Below the pieces are notes generated by a model. The model was given only the letters and a program-made list of their open reading frames with translations. It had not been told where the DNA came from and did no database searches. Made by a program: the position numbers and the translations under genes. From UBA5066 sp048500275 (GTDB lineage Bacteria > Acidobacteriota > Thermoanaerobaculia > UBA5066), in the NCBI GenBank assembly GCA_048500275.1, contig JASNYI010000002.1, forward strand, positions 868,001-932,000: a stretch of DNA of 64,000 nt, read 5' to 3'. Positions 1 to 7,717 of this stretch are shown here, piece after piece. Every line of letters begins with the position of its first letter. Within the stretch, counting starts at the first letter, position 1.

Positions 1-13
1 CGGCGCCGCGGCC

Positions 14-988
14 GTGCCGGTCGTCACGCTCCCGATCCCGACCCCTTTCCCGGTCGGGCCGGTCAACGTCCACCTGATCCCGCTGGAGCCGGTCACCCTC
101 GTCGACACCGGGCCCCTCACGGACGTGGCGTGGGACGGCCTCCGGCACGGGCTTGCGCGGCATGGGCTCTCGGTCGCTGACGTGGAGCGGGTTCTCCTCA
201 CCCACGGCCACCAGGACCACTTCGGCCTCGCCGCGCGGATCGAGCGGGCGGGCGGGGCGCGGCTCCTCGGCGGCCGCCTCGACCGGGGGCACTTCCGGGG
301 CCGGCGCAACACGCGGCTCCTCCTCGAGGCGCTCACGCGGGCCGGTTTCGGCGCGCTGGAGCGGCTCGCGATGTCCGCCATGACCGTCGCCGTGGACCAC
401 TTCGCCGAGCCGCTCTCCTCGTGGGACGAGCTCGCCGGAGGCGAGGTCCTGCCGGGCGACGGCTGGTCGGTGGTCGTCCGGTCGGTCCCCGGCCACACTC
501 CGGGGAGCCTCACGTTCGAGGTGCCGGAGGCGGGAGTGATCTTCACGGGAGACACGGTCCTGCGCGACATCACGCCGAACGCGATCGTCGACGAGGACCC
601 CGAGAAGCCGGGCGAGGCCTTCCGGAGCGTCAGCCGCTACTTCGAGTCGCTCGACGCCATCGACGCCGGCGCCTCCACGATGCTGACCGGTCACGGCCGC
701 CGGATCCCCGACTTCGTCGCCCACCGCGCGAAGCTCGAGGGGAAGTACGCCTTCCGCACCGGTCAGATCGAGCGCGCCCTCGCCGGACCTCCGAAGACCG
801 TCGCCGACCTCTGCCGGAAGATCTTCCCGACCGTCCGCCCGATGGACCTCTACCTCGCCTACTCCGAGGTCCTCGGCTTCCTCATGTACCTGGAAGACCT
901 CGGCCGCGCCGAGAGGATCCGCGGCCCCCTCCGGGACCGCTGGACCCGGGGGTCAGGTCTGCACCCTACGCTCTACGGCGCGCCGTAG
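14..988 (+). CDS. Metallo-beta-lactamase-fold hydrolase
   Basis: This is a soluble 324-residue MBL-fold metal hydrolase of unknown substrate. The family uses a dinuclear metal site, and the ligands are visible: H64-x-H66-x-D68-H69, a later VPGHTPG histidine, the FTGD aspartate and the LTGHG histidine. The fold is complete from the GTG at position 14, but only 13 bases lie upstream, so an earlier start cannot be excluded. The last 12 residues (GSGLHPTLYGAP) and the TAG stop are encoded inside the palindrome at 949-1012 and are shared with the convergent thiD product, so they are probably not part of the native enzyme. The overlap with thiD is 16 bases. The fold assignment is firm and the substrate unknown. 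Confidence 0.85.
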   Translation: MPVVTLPIPTPFPVGPVNVHLIPLEPVTLVDTGPLTDVAWDGLRHGLARHGLSVADVERVLLTHGHQDHFGLAARIERAGGARLLGGRLDRGHFRGRRNTRLLLEALTRAGFGALERLAMSAMTVAVDHFAEPLSSWDELAGGEVLPGDGWSVVVRSVPGHTPGSLTFEVPEAGVIFTGDTVLRDITPNAIVDEDPEKPGEAFRSVSRYFESLDAIDAGASTMLTGHGRRIPDFVAHRAKLEGKYAFRTGQIERALAGPPKTVADLCRKIFPTVRPMDLYLAYSEVLGFLMYLEDLGRAERIRGPLRDRWTRGSGLHPTLYGAP

Positions 989-1012
989 AGCGTAGGGTGC
1001 AGACCTGACCCC
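949..1012. repeat. Perfect 64-bp palindrome (REP-like element)
   Basis: Two 32-base arms starting GGGGTCAGGTCTGCACCC are exactly self-complementary around position 980/981, with no mismatch and no loop. The element lies across the ends of two convergent genes and carries both stop codons (986-988 on the plus strand, 975-973 on the minus strand). Its GGGGTCAG ends resemble REP/BIME-type palindromes mobilised by REP-associated tyrosine transposases (RAYT); that link is from memory of the family. No transposase gene is present in this window. As RNA it would form a long hairpin and may also work as a bidirectional terminator. Confidence 0.9.
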
Positions 1013-1752
1013 GAGCTCCAGCCTCCCGCCAGGGCTCGGCGGACGAGGGCGAGGGCGCGGGCGACGGCGTCGGGGAGGGTCTCGCCGGCGGCGAGCCAGG
1101 CGGTGACGGCGGCCGAGAGGAGTCCGCCGGCGCCGCAGGACGGGGAGGCGTCGGCGCGCGGCGCCTCGAAACGGTGCCAGGTGCGGCCGTCGAGGAGGCC
1201 GTCGACGACGGTCGGGCCCTCCGCGCAGCCGCCGGTGAGGAGGACGGCGCCGGGGCCGAGAGCCTGGATGCGGCGGGCGGCCGCCTTCGCGTCGGCCTCC
1301 CCGCGAACCGCGAAGCCGGCGAGGACGGAGGCTTCGAGGAGGTTCAGCGTCAGGAGCGTGGAACCCGGCAGCAGGTCGTGAACGAGCGCCTGGAGGACGG
1401 TCGAGCGGACGAGCCGGACGCCCGAGGCGGGTGCGAAGCCCGGATCGACGACGGTCGGCGCGGGCGCGGCGGCGAGCGCTCTGGCGACGGCCCTGGCCGC
1501 CGGGACGTTCGTCAGGAGGCCGACCTTGACGGCCGAGGGGGGGCCGGACTCGAGGCTGGCCTCGAGGGAGGCCCGGAGCGCCGCCACGGGGATGTCGTGC
1601 ACCGGCCCGGGCCGCCTCAGCCCGTGGACCGTCGTGGCGGTGACGACCCCGGAGCCGGAGACGCCGAGGGCGTCGAAGGCGAGGAGGTCGGCGGCGAGCA
1701 GGCCGCCGCCGGGGTCCGCGGCCGAGATCGCGAGGGCGCACGGGACGGGCAT
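973..1752 (-). CDS. thiD: Hydroxymethylpyrimidine (phosphomethylpyrimidine) kinase
   Basis: ThiD phosphorylates HMP and HMP-P in thiamine pyrophosphate synthesis. The 259-residue protein starts at the ATG at 1752 (MPVPCALAISAADPGGG), which matches the N-terminal glycine-rich substrate loop of the family, and shows the C-terminal anion-hole region SPSCGAGGLLSAAV near residue 215. Length fits ThiD (about 260-270). The C-terminal GSGLHPTLYGAP and stop codon come from the palindrome at 949-1012. A TAAACT hexamer ends seven bases before the ATG and no Shine-Dalgarno is visible, so the mRNA may be leaderless. No other thiamine gene is nearby. A broader ribokinase-family vitamin kinase is the main alternative. 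Confidence 0.85.
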   Translation of the reverse strand: MPVPCALAISAADPGGGLLAADLLAFDALGVSGSGVVTATTVHGLRRPGPVHDIPVAALRASLEASLESGPPSAVKVGLLTNVPAARAVARALAAAPAPTVVDPGFAPASGVRLVRSTVLQALVHDLLPGSTLLTLNLLEASVLAGFAVRGEADAKAAARRIQALGPGAVLLTGGCAEGPTVVDGLLDGRTWHRFEAPRADASPSCGAGGLLSAAVTAWLAAGETLPDAVARALALVRRALAGGWSSGSGLHPTLYGAP

Positions 1753-1759
1753 CCCCGTG

Positions 1760-1765
1760 AGTTTA
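1760..1765 (-). promoter_or_regulatory. Candidate -10 for thiD
   Basis: On the minus strand TAAACT ends seven bases before the ATG at 1752. The distance would place the transcription start at or next to the start codon. No clear -35 was found. Confidence 0.4.
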
Positions 1766-1779
1766 GACGCACCTCCTGC

Positions 1780-1785
1780 TATCCT
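1780..1785 (+). promoter_or_regulatory. Candidate extended -10 for the peroxiredoxin unit
   Basis: TATCCT is preceded by TGC, giving the TGn extended -10 form. It lies 24 bases before the GTG at 1810, with the ribosome-binding GGAGG at 1795-1799 in between, so this unit has a short leader. It is divergent from the thiD promoter. Confidence 0.45.
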
Positions 1786-1809
1786 CGGCGTCCGGGAGGA
1801 CGTCAGAAA

Positions 1810-3018
1810 GTGGCTGAAGAAACGCACGCCCCGACCCCGCTCGCGGCCGGCGCGCCGGCCCCGCCGTTCAAGCTCCCCGGTCGATCCGGCACCGAGGTCG
1901 CCCTGTCGGACTTCGCCGGGAAGGGCCACGTCCTCGTCTACTTCTACCCGAAGGACGACACCCCCGGCTGCACGAAGGAAGCCTGCAGCCTTCGGGACGG
2001 CTTCTCGGAGCTCAGGGAGGCCGGGGTCACCGTCCTCGGCATCTCGCCGGACGACGCCGACTCGCACAACGCCTTCGCCGGCAAGTACGAGCTCCCGTTC
2101 GAGCTCCTCACCGACGCCGACCACGCGGTCCACGAGGCGTACGGGGTCTGGGGCAAGACGCCCTGGGGCGTCGGGACGATCCGCAGGTCGTTCCTCGTGG
2201 GACCCGACGGAAACCTCGTCCAGGTCTTCGAGAAGGTGGACGTGGAGAACCACGCCGCCCAGGTCCTCGCCGAGCTGAAGCCCGCACCGATGGCGGAAGC
2301 GAAGGCAGCCGTCGGCGCAGCCGTGGAGGCCGCGGAGGCGGCCGTGACCTCGGTCGTGGCCGAGACGAAGAAGGCCGTCCGCGGGGCGATGAAGAGCCCC
2401 GAGGTGAAGAAGGCCGTGGCCGCGGCGAAGAAGGCCGTGGCCGACGTGAAGCGGCAACCCTCCGTGAAGAAGGCCGTCGCGGGCGCGCAGAAAGCCGTCG
2501 CCGAAGCGAAGAAGGCCGTGGCCGATGCGAAGAGCCAGCCCTCCGTGAAGAAGGCCGTCGCCGATGCGAAGAAAGCCGTGGCCGGAGCCAGGAAGGCCGT
2601 AGCCGACGTCCGCCGCAAACCCGCCGTGAAGCGTGCGGTGGCGAAGGCGAAGAAGGCCGTGGCCGACGTCAAGCGACAGCCCTCGGTGAAGAAGGCCGTC
2701 GCCTCCGCGAAGAAGGCCGTGGCGAAGGCGAAGACCGCCGCCGCGAGGAAGCCGCAGGGTGCCTTCGCGAAGCTCCTCGCCCTCGTGACGCCGAAGGCGA
2801 AGGGCGCGAAGACGGCCCCGAAGCGCAAGGGCACGGCGACACCGAAGGCCGCCCCGGCGAAGAAGACCGCGAAGACGGTCGCGAAGAAGACGGCCGTGAA
2901 GACCGTGAAGAAGGCGGTTCCCGCCCGGAAGGCCGTGAAGAAGGCGGTCCCCGCGAGGAAGGCCGTGAAGAAGGCCGCGCCGAAGATCCCGGCGCGGAAG
3001 AAGGCCGCCCGCCGCTGA
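1810..3018 (+). CDS. bcp: Peroxiredoxin (BCP/PrxQ) fused to H1-like Lys/Ala tail
   Basis: Residues 1-157 form a thiol peroxidase of the BCP/PrxQ type that reduces H2O2 and organic hydroperoxides. The peroxidatic C54 and resolving C59 sit in DDTPGCTKEAC. Residues about 197-314 are repeats built on a KKAVAxA heptad with QPSVKKAV junctions, and residues about 329-402 are rich in lysine, alanine and proline like bacterial histone-H1-like proteins. At 402 residues it is more than twice the normal length of about 155. The GTG at 1810 is chosen because GGAGG lies ten bases upstream and the peroxiredoxin fold begins there. The stop codon abuts the next start (TGAATG), so it is co-transcribed with the IscA-like gene. 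DNA binding by the tail is inference. Confidence 0.85.
   Translation: MAEETHAPTPLAAGAPAPPFKLPGRSGTEVALSDFAGKGHVLVYFYPKDDTPGCTKEACSLRDGFSELREAGVTVLGISPDDADSHNAFAGKYELPFELLTDADHAVHEAYGVWGKTPWGVGTIRRSFLVGPDGNLVQVFEKVDVENHAAQVLAELKPAPMAEAKAAVGAAVEAAEAAVTSVVAETKKAVRGAMKSPEVKKAVAAAKKAVADVKRQPSVKKAVAGAQKAVAEAKKAVADAKSQPSVKKAVADAKKAVAGARKAVADVRRKPAVKRAVAKAKKAVADVKRQPSVKKAVASAKKAVAKAKTAAARKPQGAFAKLLALVTPKAKGAKTAPKRKGTATPKAAPAKKTAKTVAKKTAVKTVKKAVPARKAVKKAVPARKAVKKAAPKIPARKKAARR
2398..2751 (+). repeat. In-frame heptad repeats in the peroxiredoxin tail
   Basis: The coding DNA contains five related units beginning PEV/PSV/PAV and carrying runs of KKAVAxA. Units are 20 or 27 codons long and differ by one seven-codon block, which points to growth by slippage or unequal exchange of a 21-base unit. 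The lysine spacing suits an alanine-rich helix. Confidence 0.8.
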
Positions 3019-3339
3019 ATGGAGAGCACTCCCGCGGAGACGTTCCGGGTGACCGAGCGTGCCCTGGCGGCGATACGCGCCGCCGGGCTCGACCCGTCGC
3101 TCACGTTCGTCGTCGTCCAGCACGTACTCGGTTGCGGCGGCTCGGGCTACCGGCTCGTGTTCCGCGACGCCCCTCTCGACGGGGGAGCGCTCGTCGCCGG
3201 CCCGGAAGGGCTCCGAATCTCGCTCGACCTCTATTCGCTCCGCCGCCTCGAAGGGGCGGCTCTCGACTACGACCTCGAAAAGGAGACCGAGGGCTTCTGG
3301 CTCGACCACCCGGACGCGGCGTTCGCCGCGTTCTGCTGA
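3019..3339 (+). CDS. HesB/IscA-like small protein with a reduced cysteine set
   Basis: The 106-residue protein has the A-type Fe-S carrier layout: a GCGGSGYRL segment near residue 39 matching the GCSG cysteine site, then GLRISLDLYSLRRLEGAALDY corresponding to the conserved middle strand region. Classical IscA ends in CGCG; here only one terminal cysteine (C106) remains. Cluster binding is therefore uncertain, although one ligand per arm could still work in a dimer. The ATG directly follows the peroxiredoxin stop, and the TPR gene follows after 24 bases. An oxidative-stress or Fe-S repair link is inference from this context. Confidence 0.7.
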   Translation: MESTPAETFRVTERALAAIRAAGLDPSLTFVVVQHVLGCGGSGYRLVFRDAPLDGGALVAGPEGLRISLDLYSLRRLEGAALDYDLEKETEGFWLDHPDAAFAAFC

Positions 3340-3363
3340 GTCGGCCCGGCCCCGACCGAACCC

Positions 3364-4083
3364 ATGTCCAAGGACAAGCTCTCCCGGAAGGACCTGAAGG
3401 AAAACGAGCTCGAGCACGCCCTCGTCGGCGCGCGCGACTACGTCGTCAGCCACGAGGCGCAGGCGAAGCGGTGGACGGTCCTGGCCGTCGCCGTCGTCGT
3501 CCTCGTCGGCCTCGTCTGGGGAGGCCTCGCGCTCCGGAGCCGGCGGCTCGACGCGAGGCTCTCGGCGGCTCTCGCCGCGTTCGACGCCCCGCTCGTCACG
3601 GACGCGAAGGCGCCGCTCCCCGGCGTCACCGTCTACAAGGACGCCGCCGAGCGGCTCGAGGCGGCGAAGAAGCTGCTCCGCGAGCTCGCCGACGACGCCC
3701 CCGGCTCCTCGGCCGGCCAGGCCTCGCGAACGATGCTCCTCGCCCTCGAGGGAGGGGCGGCGCCGCCGGCCAGGCTCCGCGACGGCGCGCGCGACCTCGC
3801 GAAGCGAGCCCCGGGCTCGATCGCCTCGGGCGTCGCGGCCCTCTCCTTCATCGAGTCGGAGGCGGCCGCGGGCCGGGTGAAGGAAGCCATCGCCTCCGCG
3901 AAGTCGTACCTCGACTCGTCCAACCCGCCGCTCCCGAAGGACGTCCTCCTCTTCACCCTCGCGCGTCTCTACGAGAAGGACGGCCAGGTGGCGGACGCGA
4001 AATCGAGCTACCAGCGGGTGGTCTCCGACTTCCCCGACTCGCCGATGCGCTTCGAGGCGCAGCAGAAGGTCCAGGGGCTCTGA
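3364..4083 (+). CDS. Membrane-anchored TPR protein, YfgM-like
   Basis: The 239-residue protein has a short basic cytoplasmic N-terminus, one transmembrane helix at about residues 36-57 (WTVLAVAVVVLVGLVWGGLAL) and a long helical C-terminal domain with TPR-like ends (LFTLARLYEKDGQVADAKSS, then VSDFPDSPMRFEAQQ). This is the layout of YfgM/BamD-like tetratricopeptide proteins. A bitopic protein with an extracytoplasmic TPR domain is expected. It is followed by deoB after only ten bases, which suggests co-transcription but no obvious shared function. The specific YfgM role (SecYEG, chaperone network) is not demonstrated. Confidence 0.65.
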   Translation: MSKDKLSRKDLKENELEHALVGARDYVVSHEAQAKRWTVLAVAVVVLVGLVWGGLALRSRRLDARLSAALAAFDAPLVTDAKAPLPGVTVYKDAAERLEAAKKLLRELADDAPGSSAGQASRTMLLALEGGAAPPARLRDGARDLAKRAPGSIASGVAALSFIESEAAAGRVKEAIASAKSYLDSSNPPLPKDVLLFTLARLYEKDGQVADAKSSYQRVVSDFPDSPMRFEAQQKVQGL

Positions 4084-4093
4084 GGCGTCCGGC

Positions 4094-5254
4094 GTGAGCC
4101 CGAGGGCCCTCGTAGTCGTCCTCGACGGCGTCGGTGTCGGCGCGCTTCCGGACGCGGGCCTCTGGGGCGACGGGGGAGCGAACACTCTCCGAAACGTCCT
4201 GGGGGCGGTCCGGCCGGCCGTGCCGAACCTGGCGGCGCTGGGCCTTCTCCACACCCTCTACGGCGACGGGACGAACGGTCTCCCGGCGCCGTCGGGGGCT
4301 TACGGGAGGCTGGCGGCCGCCGCGCCCGGGAGGGACACGACGTCGGGGCACTGGGAGCTGATGGGCCTCCCCGTCGACGAGCCCTTTCCGACCTACCCCG
4401 ACGGGTTCCCGGCGGACGTCCTCGAGGGCTTCGAAGCGGCGATCGGCCGGCGGACCCTGGGGAACCGCGCGGGGTCCGGGCTCGTCGTCCTCGACGAGCT
4501 CGGGGCCGAGCACGTCAGGACCGGCCGGCCCATCGTCTACACCTCGTCCGACTCGGTGTTCCAGGTCGCCGCGCACGAGGAGATCGTCCCCGTGGAGACC
4601 CTCTACCGATGGTGCGAGGCGGCCCGGGCGGTCCTCGACGGGCCTCACCGCGTCGGGCGGGTCATCGCCCGGCCCTTCGTGGGGGTCCCGGGGAGCTTCC
4701 GGCGGACCGGCCATCGGCGCGACTTCGCCGTTCCGCCACCCGGGGAGACCCTTCTCGACCGCCTCCAGGCGGCTGGGAAGCGGGTCCTCGCGATCGGGAA
4801 GGTCGCGGAGGTCTTCGGGGGCCGGGGCGTGACGGAGTCGATTCCGACCGACTCGAACCGCGAGGGAATCGAGACGGCGCTCGAAGCGATGCGCGACGAC
4901 GGGGGCGACCTCGTCTACGCGAACCTGCGCGACTTCGACGCGCGCTACGGCCACCGCAACGACGCGAAGGGGTTCGGGCGGGCCCTGGAGGAGCTGGACG
5001 GGCTCGTCCCGGCGCTCCTCGCGGCGCTTCGTCGGGACGACCTCCTCGTCCTGACGGCCGACCACGGGTGCGACCCGACCGACGTCTCGACCGAGCACAC
5101 GCGCGAGTACGCCCCCCTCGTGGCGACCGGCGCGGGAATCGCTCCCGGCGCGGACCTCGGGACGCGCGAGACTCTCGCCGACGTCGCGGCGACCCTCGCT
5201 GCGCACCTCGGTGTCCCGCCCCTCGCCGGCCGCAGCTTCCTCGAAGACCGCTAG
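4094..5254 (+). CDS. deoB: Phosphopentomutase
   Basis: DeoB interconverts (deoxy)ribose 1-phosphate and 5-phosphate, linking nucleoside breakdown to central metabolism. The alkaline-phosphatase-superfamily metal site is visible: N-terminal VVVLDGVGVGALPDA, the phosphorylated-threonine region GRDTTSGHWELMG, and the C-terminal LLVLTADHGCDPT and STEHTREYAPL histidines. Its 386 residues match the family. The GTG at 4094 is the first start that keeps the first metal aspartate near residue 11. It lies ten bases after the TPR gene, and the rest of the nucleoside salvage genes follow. Confidence 0.95.
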   Translation: MSPRALVVVLDGVGVGALPDAGLWGDGGANTLRNVLGAVRPAVPNLAALGLLHTLYGDGTNGLPAPSGAYGRLAAAAPGRDTTSGHWELMGLPVDEPFPTYPDGFPADVLEGFEAAIGRRTLGNRAGSGLVVLDELGAEHVRTGRPIVYTSSDSVFQVAAHEEIVPVETLYRWCEAARAVLDGPHRVGRVIARPFVGVPGSFRRTGHRRDFAVPPPGETLLDRLQAAGKRVLAIGKVAEVFGGRGVTESIPTDSNREGIETALEAMRDDGGDLVYANLRDFDARYGHRNDAKGFGRALEELDGLVPALLAALRRDDLLVLTADHGCDPTDVSTEHTREYAPLVATGAGIAPGADLGTRETLADVAATLAAHLGVPPLAGRSFLEDR

Positions 5255-5456
5255 AGGAGCGGAGCGGACGCCGCCGGCGAGCGCTTCTCGGGTATCCTTC
5301 CCCGATCGCGTCCTACCACCCCCTCCAGGCGCTCGACGTCGTCCCCGCCCCCCGGCGACTCACCGGGAGAACGGGGGACGCGCCGTGAGGCCCGTGAGTG
5401 GGCCGATGCGCGACGCGACGCCCCACGAACGCTGACCCCGCCCCCAGGAGGCTTCC
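5255..5456 (+). promoter_or_regulatory. Leader/promoter region before the nucleoside transporter
   Basis: This 202-base gap separates deoB from the transporter gene. It contains TATCCT at 5293-5298, the same hexamer seen before several genes here, but no good -35 and no TGn extension. A strong ribosome-binding site (AGGAGG at 5446-5451) lies five bases before the TTG start. No RNA fold or operator was recognised. Confidence 0.35.
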
Positions 5457-6707
5457 TTGGACCGATTCACCGGTTTCATCGGACTCGCCGTCATCCTGCT
5501 CGCCTGTTTCGCCCTCTCGCGCGACCGCAAGCGCATCCGCTGGGCGACCGTCGGGCTGGGCGTCGTCCTTCAGTTCTCGCTCGGCTGGCTCGTCATCTCC
5601 TGGGACTGGGGCGTGCGCGCGCTGAAGGCCTTCTCCGAGGCCGTGACCGGCGCCGTCGCCTACTCGGACCAGGGCGCGGCGTTCGTCTTCGGCTGGCTGG
5701 CCGGGCCGCAGGACGCGATCGGGACGGCGACCGGGCTCCCCGCCGGGGGGATCATCTTCGCGTTCAAGGTCATGCCCATCGTGATCTTCATCGCGTCGTT
5801 CTTCACGATCCTCTACTACCTCGGGGTCATGCAGAAGATCGTCGGGCTCTTCGCGTCGCTCATGACGAAGCTCCTGAGGATCTCCGGGGCGGAGTCGCTC
5901 GCCGTCACCGCGAACATCTTCATCGGCCAGACGGAGGCTCCGATCATCGTCGCGCCCTACGTCCCGAAGATGACGAACTCGGAGATGCTGACCATGATGA
6001 TCGGGGGGATGGCGAGCATTTCCGGCGCCGTCCTCCTCGCCTACACGGCGATGGGGATCCCGGCGTCCTATCTCATCACCGCGTCGGTCATGTCGGCCCC
6101 CGCCACCATCGTCATCGCCAAGATGCTCCGCCCCGAGACGGAAGAGCCGATGACCGCGGGTTCCGTGAAGCTCGAGGTGACGAAGGAGCACGCGAACGTG
6201 ATCGAGGCGGCCGCGGCCGGGGCCTCGCAGGGCGTCTCGCTCGCCATCAACATCGTCGGGATGCTCATCGCGTTCATCGCCCTCATCGCCCTCTTCAACG
6301 GCGGGCTCTCCTGGCTCGGGGCGAAGGTGGGGCTCCCCGACCTCTCGCTGCAGTGGCTCTTCTCGCGGGCCCTCTGGCCCCTCGCCTGGATCATGGGCGT
6401 GCCGACCGAGGACTGCTCGAAGGTGGCCCGGCTCATCGGCTTCAAGACGGTCCTGAACGAGTTCGTCGCCTACGCGGAGATGTCGAAGATCCCGGTGACG
6501 GAGTGGACCGAGAAGGGGCGGCTCATCGCCTCGTTCGCGCTCTGCGGCTTCGCGAACTTCTCCTCGATCGGCATCCAGATCGGCGGCATCGGGGGCCTCG
6601 CGCCGTCGCGCAAGAGCGACATCGCGCGGCTCGGCCTCTGGGCCCTCCTCGGCGGGTCCCTGGCGACGTTCATGAGCGCGACGATCGCCGGCATCCTCCT
6701 CGGCTGA
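5457..6707 (+). CDS. nupC: Concentrative nucleoside transporter (CNT/NupC family)
   Basis: A 416-residue inner-membrane symporter for nucleosides, with the NupC/CNT pattern: a first helix starting GFIGLAVILLACFALSRDRK, FVFGWLAG, the substrate/ion hairpin region around GQTEAPIIVAPYV, and the later ICGFANFSSIGI-like segment (ALCGFANFSSIGIQIGGIG). Length agrees with the family (about 400-425). The start is TTG at 5457 behind AGGAGG. It is followed 16 bases later by the purine nucleoside phosphorylase, giving uptake and phosphorolysis in one operon. Confidence 0.92.
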   Translation: MDRFTGFIGLAVILLACFALSRDRKRIRWATVGLGVVLQFSLGWLVISWDWGVRALKAFSEAVTGAVAYSDQGAAFVFGWLAGPQDAIGTATGLPAGGIIFAFKVMPIVIFIASFFTILYYLGVMQKIVGLFASLMTKLLRISGAESLAVTANIFIGQTEAPIIVAPYVPKMTNSEMLTMMIGGMASISGAVLLAYTAMGIPASYLITASVMSAPATIVIAKMLRPETEEPMTAGSVKLEVTKEHANVIEAAAAGASQGVSLAINIVGMLIAFIALIALFNGGLSWLGAKVGLPDLSLQWLFSRALWPLAWIMGVPTEDCSKVARLIGFKTVLNEFVAYAEMSKIPVTEWTEKGRLIASFALCGFANFSSIGIQIGGIGGLAPSRKSDIARLGLWALLGGSLATFMSATIAGILLG

Positions 6708-6723
6708 ACGGAAGGAGAGAGAG

Positions 6724-7713
6724 ATGGACGCTCGCTTCGCCGAGACCGTCGAGTTCCTCCGCGCGCGGATCGCCGTCCCGCCCGTCGTCGGCGTCATCCT
6801 CGGCTCGGGCCTCGGCGACTTCGCCGCCTCCGTCGAGAACCGGCTCGAGATCCCCTACGCGCAGATCCCGGGCTTCCCGGCCTCGGCCGTCGTCGGCCAC
6901 GCCGGGACCCTCGTCGCCGGGACGCTCGCGGGCGTCCCGCTCGTCGTCCTGTCGGGGCGGATCCACTATTACGAAGGGCACCCGATGCCGGCCGTCGTCA
7001 TGCCCGCGCGCGTCCTCGGCCTCCTCGGCTGCCGCGACGTCGTCGTGACGAACGCGGCCGGCGGCATCGACAGGTCGTTCTCGGCCGGGGACCTGATGCT
7101 GATCTCCGACCACGTCAACCTGTTCGGGACGAACCCGCTCGTCGGGCCGAACGACGAGACGTTCGGCGCGCGGTTCCCCGACATGTCCGACGCCTACCGC
7201 GCGGACCTTCGGAAGCTCGCGAAGGCCGTGGCCCGGAGGGTCCGCGTGCCGCTCCGGGAGGGCGTCTACGTGGGCGTCGCGGGACCGTCGTACGAGACGC
7301 CCGCGGAGATCCGCGCGTTCCGGACGCTCGGGGCGAGCGCGGTGGGGATGTCGACCGTCCCCGAGGTGATCGCCCTCGCCCACATGGGGGTCGGGGTCCT
7401 CGGCATCTCCTGCATCACGAACATGGCCGCGGGCGTCCTGAAGCGGCCCCTCCGCCACGACGAGGTCCTCGAGACGACTCGCCGCGTGAAGGACCGTTTC
7501 GTGAGGCTCCTGACCTCCCTCGTCGCCGCGATGGGGGAGGGGCGCTCGCCCGACCAGCTCGTCGTCGTGCCCGCCCGAAGGCTGCGCGTGCCGGCCGCGA
7601 AGGCGAGACGGACCGGGAAGGCGGCTCCAGGGAGGACGCCGGGACGGGCCCCGGGACGTCCGTCCGGAAAGGCCGCGACGCCGGCGAAGGCCGCCCCGCG
7701 GCGGAGGAAGTGA
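6724..7713 (+). CDS. punA: Purine nucleoside phosphorylase, trimeric (class II), with basic tail
   Basis: The enzyme splits (deoxy)inosine and guanosine with phosphate. Motifs are complete: the phosphate loop GSGLGDF, GHAGTLVAG, SGRIHYYEGH, TNAAGGI, the ribose/base region GPSYETPAEIR and VGMSTVPEVIALAHMG. The catalytic domain ends near residue 275. Residues about 280-329 form an extra tail rich in R, K, P, G and A (for example KAAPGRTPGRAPGRPSGK), unlike usual PNPs of about 275 residues. The tail resembles other basic tails in this window and may bind nucleic acid or other polyanions; that is inference. It sits in the nucleoside operon, four bases before cdd. Confidence 0.93.
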   Translation: MDARFAETVEFLRARIAVPPVVGVILGSGLGDFAASVENRLEIPYAQIPGFPASAVVGHAGTLVAGTLAGVPLVVLSGRIHYYEGHPMPAVVMPARVLGLLGCRDVVVTNAAGGIDRSFSAGDLMLISDHVNLFGTNPLVGPNDETFGARFPDMSDAYRADLRKLAKAVARRVRVPLREGVYVGVAGPSYETPAEIRAFRTLGASAVGMSTVPEVIALAHMGVGVLGISCITNMAAGVLKRPLRHDEVLETTRRVKDRFVRLLTSLVAAMGEGRSPDQLVVVPARRLRVPAAKARRTGKAAPGRTPGRAPGRPSGKAATPAKAAPRRRK

Positions 7714-7717
7714 AGCC

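Noticed and set aside
1174..1809. Upstream extension of the peroxiredoxin frame over thiD.
   Set aside because: It is antisense to thiD and lacks domain content, whereas GTG 1810 has a good ribosome-binding site and starts the peroxiredoxin fold.
2398..2751. CRISPR-like regular repeats.
   Set aside because: The repeats are in-frame codons for KKAVAxA heptads without unique spacers.
2290..3018. Internal start giving a free H1-like protein from the peroxiredoxin tail.
   Set aside because: The ATG at 2290 has no Shine-Dalgarno and no -10-like hexamer at leaderless spacing, so the full fusion is the simpler reading.
5255..5456. A purine or other riboswitch before the nucleoside transporter.
   Set aside because: No conserved riboswitch core or paired junction was recognisable in the 202 bases.
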